A program made the translations under genes and the position numbers. This document shows, piece by piece, positions 46,001 to 51,834 of a stretch of 64,000 nt of DNA (position 1 is the stretch's first letter; each line of letters opens with the position of its first letter). Under the pieces are notes generated by a model. It was not told where the DNA came from, did not search any database, and saw nothing but the letters and a program-made list of their open reading frames with translations. Source of the DNA: CAWJKP01 sp963843465 (lineage in GTDB: Bacteria; Planctomycetota; Planctomycetia; Pirellulales; Thermoguttaceae); contig CAWJKP010000004.1 of assembly GCA_963843465.1 (NCBI GenBank), positions 496,001 through 560,000 of the forward strand, written 5' to 3'.

Positions 46001-46081
46001 GGGTTTCGGCTCCTCGGCCCGTGCCGCCATCGAGCCGATGGCGGCGAGCAGGACCAGAACGATCGCGGCCAGCGCAATAAT
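37088..46081 (-). CDS. Giant (~3000-residue) planctomycete beta-rich envelope protein, two fused modules
   Basis: Open from the stop at 37088 to ATG 46030 (2980 residues); the frame continues upstream through a hydrophobic stretch (IIALAAIVLVLLAAIGSMAA) that looks like its signal peptide but has no ATG before the REP insertion at 46100, so the start is unsure (ATT 46081 drawn). Module 1 opens with ELYVPFDGLAVLLEGKPRRV; module 2 (about residue 1500) with ILVPYDPKAEHG...LLVPYDKYVELW. Both continue with beta-sandwich repeats (LDGKPA, GKGRHELxL). TM helices at ~1360-1470 and ~2880-2970; the stretch ~1450-1475 (AAVAAGAAALLLAVLAVIPA) is signal-peptide-like. Pilin-like NNLKQ motifs at ~1065-1102 and ~2503-2540. 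Function unknown. Confidence 0.75.
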   Translation of the reverse strand: MIALAAIVLVLLAAIGSMAARAEEPKPKVRELYVPFDGLAVLLEGKPRRVMLSREEYQQLQEKAKKTPQTHAPRKALVVSADYLATAEQQRARLSGSLVIDVLEDGLHALPLDLSDVGLRAAVLDGKPAAIGGEIVGDLPSPQLSPEGRGGSLTLFVEGKGRHELMLEMVAPLETTAATQVLTLQLPHPPATKLALVVPGDVEVKSGADVAGRVVDEAAGVTRFDLLPRAGRMSIVMTLNSHFQRRKPAVTARSLVVDEVTQAYERLHASVRLFVLHQAVDRFRFAVPEGFDITEVSSPLLARWAMAAEDGRRVLDVKLREQTTETVTLELTAVRTPPRLEAWKMPRLEPLDVVGQVAVLGLLTDEQLRTEAIATESLIPIDTDLLRPALPASVFRAEPGAPSLTLVAAYYAPRPEYALSARLVRPPVETAVTTSVLLLLEESGPKVRGRFLITPETEKLFGLDFSVPSGWQVTSVTAADGRKLAFEYYAPEKASVPAAARGGQVLAPAAKAGGQMLAPAATPGRVRAILPAGAEPGKPCRVDFEAQSTPGDWLARSQSTIEFPVFALAGATRDMGAIGVEARDDLTVRPQSLDHLTPLDATEKSRFGLEGVTTNLVYRYESQPYKATIAVEKIQPRLTARTFSSFRVEPDALAVHGEVDYQLEQGRTRQVSLLLPASTPESVTIHGLDGLAIKEYSPQPAEKVRRRDVFLEVRRWDVFLEEPAADKVRLAIEFRQPLGEDVGRIANPSGRIANPSSKEPGRRDGLAIRPTGKPAPIVAPAVSPGGHAGIALPIVAADGVQYQSGLVSVEGNPEMEVEVLPTKARRVDVGEMVDAAYQPGRGLLGVFSFNGDPAEVKIKVARHPGYPLRPAIVEQAELRTKVTAEGVAQTWARYRLRTKALYLQIDLPPQAELWSSDLDGQSIKPQAEGSGAASRSTPGSSVSPSGHAGKGAGDEKSAPSPQPSPGGRGGEAGVSASPRPRVSASLLVSLPAAAVGQTRTLQLVYQEPIRPLGMTGRVRIAAPKVWLRADRSQKPVEVPVADLQWSMRLPTGYQVTRSDGTVTTIVERPEPAVISLAKGVGEFCLVCPLLMPAVQSAREAARQAQSSNNLKQLGLAAKTAETAAGDLAPEGAEPSDLKDGSINKEELTTDNLTMTPQEKPAEAPPPPASLATESFDYPLAEPAPAPQGGPGNTLNAGAGSSFGWRGASAPTRRRALQPHAGEAKEDATSVARPFAGKPATTPPPAATAAPPTYNNALGAFVPRATGTMQPVAPQPYPPPGTVPQLPGPQVTAQPQPGQQQPIAGVPLFPTQSETRPPQAPLPGPPPVKSKPAFGRRLEGMSSLKIDYQQEPQGDVGRVVAFQSLGVDPQVDVSVADGPRWSILGWAVALAVALAGVRLTGRRAAVKAKLVALVILVATVLPLIPGLEDLVGPANMAVYAAGLLVPYYLLAGICRGVIELLRRRRAKAAVAAGAAALLLAVLAVIPAGMAGEPQDRTRHAPRDADPHAKREEYGQRPARPPVKVPGDAILVPYDPKAEHGVEDATRLLVPYDKYVELWNRAYPDKKLEAAPPPASYALAGASYTATLGIGKETSVAFRPAKERDFRGAKGDNAPAIDVPVPSGDESLTIEGRMTINVFSGEYVSIPLGLEGGVLSRAELDGKPARLSVTAPANAQSDNPVQGGGWRPAVGAMRPVLLLCVSGKGRHELTLAVRMRLERRGGWRVAEGMLPWAPASAVTLTVPEKGTEIRLAHVHDRHSYETAQPDQKLETALGPAGAISIQWRPKVAEGQVDRSLTVRSSALLDVQEEGLRVAWQLALDFPRSQREFIDIVVPKDYIVEKIEGANVRGWVRPDDAAQNVQVSLLKAAKDSERLTVRLLRPCAVGQGELAEFDAPLVAVPDASLQGGELAIRRSPRLELRPVKTVGVTRTDLGGEGQLQQPLAASPVEESLLKLRPYQAYRFVAVPFSLRLAAAPVEGRVEAELQTILRLVQYDQGLETRIKLDVRDRPIYQVAVRLPEGFQLDDVAAPGEFHWAVTKQDARPLLTIYLTAGQQGEVAVVLHGTLGRQKLADEIPLPRLEVVDAARQRGEIAIEVDPALDVQTRNLKECQTVLASTLAGWLTPKQQAVTRLSLESHGPDYSGTLRLKPREPLVTCDTLTNVRITDRAVEETIMLDYDVQHAGIRQIAFLLPHWLKDARIQVPLLRQKTVEPVDARPDAPVRVQIALQDAVTEKFRVQIQNDRLLTAAPQQAPIPVVETGRADRQFVVLENAGRDEVEVVCHPGLEPLGRQQKQWAELAAELRGGNITQAYLVTAPGGGAGVAAGANTPQAVAGANTPQAVAGAQMPQLVFQTRERKALETARARIGLAFTDLVLDDHGAYRAELTCHIDNSTEQYLEIELPEGATLWTAQVAGTAVKPTQAPGQVPPGRVRIPLVKTAPGELDYEVVLKYGGRIPPVGQLASVQFPLVRVLRIPVDMSQVRLYLPETHAWFHFGGTMGQVEEGEQAAGQVAYQTKVVDRLKQDMASSNLFTQARAANNLKQIGMGVLNFESALKSFPAGRGNAKLQEELQRNESVRKEAERAAEQIEKAPQQEATVQDNRYQLNQRFLEQRAHVSGNEVKNAGRNFDTSEGENQPAESSKAAQYNPEWLQHDDLGKESGGYNKLARSGKEAQKDLKERVVKGSGGKKKLPLFDELASPQSQLLQPNGSSSEGQQMGGQAGEKAQKVYPVADLVVPVPPSSQSGVGRMGGGQQANQAQAPLQPRGRADTQQAKAIRYQQEQMKQQLANPAQPYPVGGWGRMLPGSAGNGQSAASAQPGQGQIGQQQAANDWAGRVVGDMEGRRSRLTAAGGVAPPAGAAGPGAPGAFSADLNIPFVPSGQPPGGLASLDVAIPRRGTVFFFSTPRGEAEITALAASHHLADGLLQAAAIALAALVVWYVFLLARRDRFAWLASRRAATVLLALGVLGFCFFPGMAILAIAAGSGILVHNLVQQTASSSRL
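39054..39129. repeat. 27-bp tandem repeat with family R6 unit in giant gene
   Basis: GCCCCGGCGACCGCTTGCGGCGTGTTA repeats twice and then GTTAGCCCCGGCGGCCACGC follows, giving AGANTPQAVAGANTPQAVAG in the protein. R6 is a GGCGTGGCCGCCGGGGCTAAC unit seen many times between 27 and 50 kb. Confidence 0.8.
41252..41302. repeat. Palindromic element, family R8, in giant gene
   Basis: GTCGCCTTTCGCTCCGCGAA... faces ...TTTCGCGGGGCGAAAGGCGAC. Read in frame as VAFRPAKERDFRGAKGDN. A half copy occurs intergenically at 20108-20128. Confidence 0.8.
41546..41598. repeat. Palindromic element, family R9, in giant gene
   Basis: 22-bp arms GTACTCCTCACGCTTCGCGT.../...ACGCGGAGCGTGACGAGTAC agree at ~20 positions. Read in frame as TRHAPRDADPHAKREEYG. 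Confidence 0.8.
43770..43858. repeat. Palindromic element, family R5, in giant gene
   Basis: 89 bp, GTAGGACGGATTGCCAATCC ... GGATTGGCAATCCGTCCTAC, with an extra internal half unit. Read in frame (minus) as VGRIANPSGRIANPSSKEPG and on to RRDGLAIRPT. Nearby 43911-43977 is a 27-bp tandem (RRRDVFLEVRRWDVFLEEP). Confidence 0.85.
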
Positions 46082-46099
46082 GCATCTGGTCCATGGGCG

Positions 46100-46236
46100 G
46101 TTCGTAGTCCCGCCTTTAGGCGGTCTTGCGGCGGACTTCCGGCTAAAGCCGGTACTACGAACTTGTGCGCCGGCCCACCGGGGGTTGGCGGGGCTGGTGG
46201 GCCGGCATCGCTTACGCGAGCTTGTCCCACCCTACC
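46100..46236. repeat. R2 REP pair plus truncated R1 element upstream of giant gene
   Basis: 46100-46162 is GTTCGTAGTCCCGCCTTTAG ... GGTACTACGAAC, the only R2 copy away from the RAYT. 46168-46236 is an R1 unit with a short left arm (GCCGGCCCACCGG) and a full right arm. Together they fill the gap between the two giant genes and may have removed the start of the 3000-residue frame. Confidence 0.85.
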
Positions 46237-46273
46237 GGGCCTGTCCGAGTTTGCCAATGAGCGTGTCAAGGCA

Positions 46274-49200
46274 CTACACATTGGGCTGCCCTCCCTCCGT
46301 GCTGCCTTCGTTGGGCTGTCCTTGCGGCGGGACATTGGGGTTCGCTTCGGGCGGCGGTTGCTCGGGAGGTCTCTCCGGCGTTCCCTCACCCTGACCCTCT
46401 CCCGGAGGGAGAGGGAGACTTGGAGCCGCCTGTGACTGCGCGGCCGCGAAAGGAAACGGCGATGGCGGAGGCGACCTGGGCGGCCGGTCGCGCATTGCCC
46501 TCCAGGCCAGAGGCACCGTCGCGGCGAAGTACCAGGCCGTCCAGATGGCCAACACGAGCACGACGGCGGCCCAGAAGAGGCCGCTGAGCGCCTGCCAGGC
46601 GAAGACCGGCCAGAAAATGCCCAGGAAGACCAGGAAGACCACCAACAAGGCCAGCCAGAACACCCGCACACCCGCCCGAGCCGGCAGCAGCAATACTCCG
46701 CCCAACAGCAGCAAGGCCACCACCGTCTCCCGTAGCCAATCGCGGTCCCAGGCCGACACCCGCAACGGACCGGAGGGATGGAGCGTGGAGAAGACGTAGA
46801 GCCGGCCGTCGGTGGGGAACTCGCTCGGGGCGATTCCCTGGCGGACCCAGTCGAGTAGCTCCCCGTCGCTTTGGCGGTTCGCGGGCTGCCAGGTGAGGAG
46901 GTTGTCGTCGGCTTGCCAATCGAACTCATCGGTCCAGGGACCGGACCGCTCGACCAGCGCCCGCTCCCGCGGCAGATAGACGCAGAGGTAGACTTTCTGC
47001 ACCGCCGGCTCGGAGGCGAAGTCGGGCATCTCCAACCGGCCGGCGAAACTCGGCACCGTGTAGCGAAGCTCCAACAGGAACGACTGGTCGGGATTGGGAT
47101 CGACCAGCGGCACGTAGTATTGCTTGCCCTCGCTCTCCAGGGTCACGGGCTTGCCGTTGATCCGCGGGTCGGCGTCGAACTCGGCCTCCCGGGGGAGCTT
47201 GACAACCAACCGCTGCCGGGCGCTGCGCAGCCGATAGAGGGCCTGCACGGTGACCTTCTCCGCCCGCGTGACCACCATCCGCAGCACGGTCCGCTCGATG
47301 CTCGTCTGCTTGACCTCTTTGAGGTCGTAGCGGGTGGCCACCAGGGAGAGGTTCCAAGCGTCGTGAAACTCCAGGGCCGCGGCTGCCCCGGAGGCGTCGG
47401 CCCCGGGCATCAGGTCGTGCTGCGGGTCGATCGAGCGGAGACCCTCGGAGTCGTCGGTCTCGCGCAGGTCGATGGTCTCGGCCTTGGCCAGCACGATCTG
47501 TCCCCAAGCCGCGTCGCCCTTGTCGGCCTTGTAGGGCCTCAGCTCGGGAATTTTCAGCGTAAGGGGCTTGCCCACGTCGAGCTTCTCGATCGGCTTCTGC
47601 CAGGCGAGCTCGATCTTGCCGTCGCCGGTCAATTCCGTCGCGCCGGCGAAGCTCCAAGCCGTGTAGCCCTTGGGCACGTCGGGCGGCGGCGGGTCGAGCC
47701 TTTTCTCGCGGATCGCCGCGGTGTTGTTGCGCAGCAGGCCCGCCACCTCGACCGGCACGTCGATCCGCAGCGCGGGCACGCCGCTATAGAGGATCTCGTA
47801 GAAGAACGTGGCCTGGTACTTGACCTGTCCGTCTTCCACCCGCACCGCCAGCAACTGCCGCATGGTGACCTGTGGCTTGCGTCGCTCGACGGTCAACGAT
47901 ACGCCGGTCGGGCCTTGGGTGTACGCCAGGGCCTGCACGGCCCGCGTCGCCGCCTTGCCCGGACCGCGGGTCGATTGCATCCCTTCCAGGGCTTCCTTGG
48001 AGGAGATCGTCCGCAGACCGCTGGTCTCGGCGGCGGTCGCCAGGTTCACCAGCAGGCTCTCCGAGGCGTAGACCAGGAGCCGGCCCGAGGCCCGCTCGAC
48101 GGACGCCGCAGGCACCTGCGGGATCGGCGGCGCGGCGGCAGGCTTGGCCCCTTCCGCCTTTTCGGACGCCGCAGGCATCTGCGGGATCGGCAGCAGGAGC
48201 TTCACGGTCTTGCCCGTGGGGGTCAGCAAATCCGGCTCCTTCAACTCGTAGCGCAACTGGACGGCCAGCGCCACGCGGCCGATGGCCTTGCGGGCCAGGT
48301 CGACCACCAGCCGGGTCTTCTCTCCCTGCCCGGCGTGGCCGCCGGGGCTAACCTCCATGTGATGCCCGTCGACCTGCACGGCGGACGCCCCGGCGGCGTC
48401 GATGCCGTGGACCTGGCGGACCTCGTGAGTTCTCAGTACCCGGCCGGCAGGTCCATCTCCAGCCGGAAGACGCCCGCCCGCTGGATGTTGTAGACGCTCA
48501 GCACGTCCAGCAAGAGGGCCTCGGGCGTCACTTCGGCCTCGACCAGCGAATCGCAGACGATCTGCGGCTTGACCTTCTCCATCGACAGCACCAGATCGAA
48601 GGGCACGGCCACGTAGCGGTAGGCGAACGTCCATTGTCCCCTTGCCAACTCCGGCGGAAGCTCCGACGCATCGACCTGGAGCAGGCCCGTGGTCTTGGCC
48701 GTCTCGGCCCGCAGCCCCTCGGCCACCTGGACCACCACCACGCCCTGCTGCCGTCCCACGCCAGCCGCCTTGACCACCGGCACGGCCAGGCTGTCAAGCT
48801 TCTTCTCCTCGCCGAGGAACTTCTCCAGCTCGATGATCACGTTCTGCGAGCCCTTGGCCGGCTCGAAGAGCTGCACGGCGACGGTCTGCACGTCGCCAGC
48901 CTTAGCCACGGACCACCCGCGGACGTTGGCGTCGGAGACGTTGACCACTTTCTGGTCCGCAGGGACCTCGATCGTGATCCGTCCAAGCTGCGAGCGGCTG
49001 ATGGCATAGGCCAACTGTGTTCGGGTCCGCACCACCCCTTCGTCGACCGTCACCTGCTGCTGGGCCTGGACGCTGGCCAGGGCCTCCAGGCCCGTGGCCC
49101 CCTCGGCCTTGGGCGTCCAGTCGATCCGCACGTTGGGCGCCGCCCCCACAAAGGCCAACACCACCGTCTCCTCCGGTTTGGCTGGGGACGGCTTCTTCTC

Positions 49201-50178
49201 GGGTTTTTCGGCCGGCGTGGCCGCCGGGGCTAACGGCGGTTTCTGGTCGGGTTTTTCGGCCGGCGTGGCCGCCGGGGCTAACGGGGGTTTCTGGTCGGGT
49301 TTTTCGGCCGGCGTGGCCGCCGGGGCTAACGGGGGTTTCTCGTCGGGCTTCGCTTCGGCCGCATCGCTGGTGACTTCGGTGGCGGCGATCAACGGGGAGA
49401 GGTTCACTTTCACGCCGGCCTCGGGAATACGGACCTTCCAGCGGCTGACCGGCGCCTGCGGGGCCTGGAAGGAGACGCTGTTCTGGCCCGGCATCCGCTG
49501 AATGGCCTTGGCATACTCCAGGCTCAGTTCGAGCGTCGTCGGCTTCTTGCCCGCGTGGTCGACCAGGAGCTTGTAGCCCTGCCCGGCGACGGCCACGATC
49601 CGCGCCGGCTGGCCGTCCAACTTGGCCGAAGTGATGGCCGCGTCGCCCAGGCCCAGGGGGATCTCCTGCCAGCCTTCGGCGAGGACCTCGATCTTCAGCG
49701 TGGCCTTTACGCGGACCACGTCTTTGGCCACGGTCGCCTCGTTCTCCGCCTCGGTAATCAGCGAGGGCACGGGCGGCTGCGGCTCGGCCTGCGGGGCCGT
49801 TTTGTCGCGGGCGGCCTGCCACAGGGCCTGGAACTCCTGGTAGGGCAGAAAGACCCCGCGTCCCTCCATCTCGAAGACCTTGCGGAGCTTCTCGTAGGGA
49901 ATGTAGATGCTCTGCTCGCGAAGACTCTTCTCGCCGTGCTGGTCCTTTTCTTTTTCGGCGGCGTCGTCCGGCTCCCTCTCCCTCCGGGAGAGGGTTGGGG
50001 TGAGGGGGCTCTGTTCCCTGTCTTTGTCAGCGGCTGCGTCGGGGGCTTTCTTCGCCGCCGCCCGAGGCGAAGACGGCTCCGTAGCCGGGGGATCGGCCGA
50101 GACCGATCCAGCGAGACAAAAAACGGCCAGGCAAGCGACAGCCAGGCCCGAAGGCAGACAAAATGCGATGCGATTCAT
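46274..50178 (-). CDS. Large (~1300-residue) planctomycete beta-rich envelope protein, frameshifted
   Basis: ATG 50178 (CGAGGA upstream) gives a signal peptide (SGLAVACLAVFCLAGSVSA), then IYIPYEKLRKVFEMEGRGVF and LPYQEFQALW, the opening motif of both modules of the downstream giant, and GLGDAAITSAKLDGQPARIV. The frame ends at 48433 after FRLEMDLPAGY, and the continuation VLRTHEVRQVHGIDAAGASA runs in another frame to 46274, so one frameshift lies near 48435. The C-terminus has four TM helices (LRETVVALLLLGGVLLLPA to ALSGLFWAAVVLVLAIWTA) and a Pro/Gln-rich tail. Co-directional with the giant gene; a third copy of the same module. Role unknown. Confidence 0.72.
49211..49354. repeat. 48-bp tandem repeat, three copies, built on R6
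   Basis: Copies start at 49211, 49259 and 49307, each beginning with the R6 unit GCCGGCGTGGCCGCCGGGGC followed by TAACGGxGGTTTCTGGTCGG. In the protein (minus) this is three copies of the 16-residue KPPLAPAATPAEKPDQ. A fresh expansion of an inserted repeat. Confidence 0.9.
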
Positions 50179-50387
50179 CGAAGGGTCCTCGTCAAGGTTC
50201 CCTACCAATCCCTAGCGGCAACCGGCAGCCGCGTACAGACGCTCCGCCTGTGGGCAGGGCCGGGAATCCGGCCCTCACCCTCAGCTTGGTGGGGCAATGC
50301 TACTATAATCGAGATGCTTTACGCACACCACCCTTTAGACGATCCCCAGGCCGGAAAAGTTTTCGGCCTTCCGAGGATCAAGGCGGG

Positions 50388-50619
50388 GTAGGGTGGGACA
50401 ATCTCGCCTTGGGCAAGCGCCGGCCCACCGGTCGTCTTTCACCCGGGTTATTCACGACCAGGACGATCGCGGCGCAGAGTGCGCGATCGTAAGCGCGAAG
50501 CGTAAGCGAGGCCAACTCCTTTAGCCGCCCTCGCTTACGCTTCGGGTTACGATGGGGCCGTGAATAATCCGGGTTTCATGGTGGGCCGGCGCTCGCGGCG
50601 CGAACTGGTCCCACCCTAC
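50388..50619. repeat. Long R1 element with nested inverted repeat
   Basis: R1 arms 50388-50429 and 50580-50619. Between them CGAAGCGTAAGCGAGG (50497-50512) pairs exactly with CCTCGCTTACGCTTCG (50529-50544). This fills most of the 50179-50675 gap; no gene is visible there. Confidence 0.85.
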
Positions 50620-50675
50620 ACCTCGCGGGCGAAACGCCACGGAGGGCGTTCCCTACAACGCGGCCCACCCTACTT

Positions 50676-51677
50676 CTACGCCTCCGCCGTCGGGATCGGC
50701 TCGTCGGTGACGGTGATCGCCGGCGGCTCTTCCGCAGGGCCAGCCGGCCAAAGCAGCTCCCACACCACGTACCTCAGCACCAAGCCGACGAGGATCAGGC
50801 CGGCGCCGGCGATCGTCCACGGGGCGGGCACTTCGCGCCAGGCCAAAAAGACCCAGACCGGGATCAGCACCGGCTCCAACAGCCCGATGGCCACCGCCTC
50901 CTGGGCGCTGACGGACCGCAGCCCGCGGATCAAGCAGAGGTACGGTATCGCCATCTGCAAGGCCCCAAAGCCTGCCAGCACCAGCAGTTGCACGAGCGAC
51001 GGCCAACGTCCGAGGGCGACCACCCAGGGCAGGATCGCCACCACGGCCACGGCGTGGTTCAACGCGACCAGCCAGGGCGAGTTCTCGTGGCGGAGTTGCC
51101 GGATGCAAATCACCACGCCGGCATAAGTCGCTCCCGAGAAGAGCCCCCAGACCACGCCGCCCCGGACGAGCCCCTGGCTGTGGGCGAACTCGAATCCCAG
51201 GATCGTTCCCACGCCCAAGATTCCGAAAACCAGCGGCACCAGGTCGCGGCGGACCACCGGCTCCCGAAAGACCAGCACCGAGAACAAGAAGACCCACCAG
51301 GGCGCGGTGCTTTGCAGCCAGATCGCGTTGGCCGCCGTGGTCCGGGTCATGGCCGTGAGATAGCTGAGGTTCATGGCCGTGAAACAGATCACCATCGGCA
51401 CGAGGAACCAGTTCCATCGCGGACGGCGGACGCTGGGCGCCAAGACCAGCATGGCAAAGAAGCCCCGCCAGAAGGCCAACAGCATTCCCCGAGCCTCGAC
51501 CGGCCAGGCGTCGAAGATCGGCGCCTTGGCGAACAGCCCGCTGGAGCTCCACATCAACGCCGCGGCGATCACCCAGAGCCGACCGCGGAACTTGCCGGAA
51601 GTGAACTTCATGTGGGGGTGCTGCTGACGGCTGCGGGTGATGCGGGTAGACTTAGATTCTGTTGCCGAAAGGGTCAT
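50676..51677 (-). CDS. EamA/DMT-family permease
   Basis: 333 residues from ATG 51677 (alternative ATG 51611 would drop 22). About ten TM helices in two EamA repeats: RLWVIAAALMWSSSGLFAKA, TTAANAIWLQSTAPWWVFLF, VVWGLFSGATYAGVVICIRQ and GLLEPVLIPVWVFLAWREVP. Drug/metabolite transporters export small metabolites; substrate unknown. The longer frame to 51728 starts inside an R1 repeat. Neither start has a strong ribosome site. Confidence 0.88.
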   Translation of the reverse strand: MTLSATESKSTRITRSRQQHPHMKFTSGKFRGRLWVIAAALMWSSSGLFAKAPIFDAWPVEARGMLLAFWRGFFAMLVLAPSVRRPRWNWFLVPMVICFTAMNLSYLTAMTRTTAANAIWLQSTAPWWVFLFSVLVFREPVVRRDLVPLVFGILGVGTILGFEFAHSQGLVRGGVVWGLFSGATYAGVVICIRQLRHENSPWLVALNHAVAVVAILPWVVALGRWPSLVQLLVLAGFGALQMAIPYLCLIRGLRSVSAQEAVAIGLLEPVLIPVWVFLAWREVPAPWTIAGAGLILVGLVLRYVVWELLWPAGPAEEPPAITVTDEPIPTAEA

Positions 51678-51685
51678 TGCCAAGC

Positions 51686-51783
51686 GTAGGGTGGGACAAG
51701 CTCGCCAGGGCGAGCGCCGGCCCACCAATCCTGCCTGATTCCGGTGGGCCGGCGGCCGCCACGGCGGCCTGGTCCCACCCTAC
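51686..51783. repeat. Short inverted repeat, family R1
   Basis: Arms 51686-51726 and 51743-51783 separated by only 16 bp, the minimal R1 form. It lies between the divergent EamA and prolyl oligopeptidase genes. Confidence 0.88.
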
Positions 51784-51834
51784 GACTGCACTCGACGCAC
51801 CCTACCAACATCCCTCTCAAGCGCGGAGCAAAAC

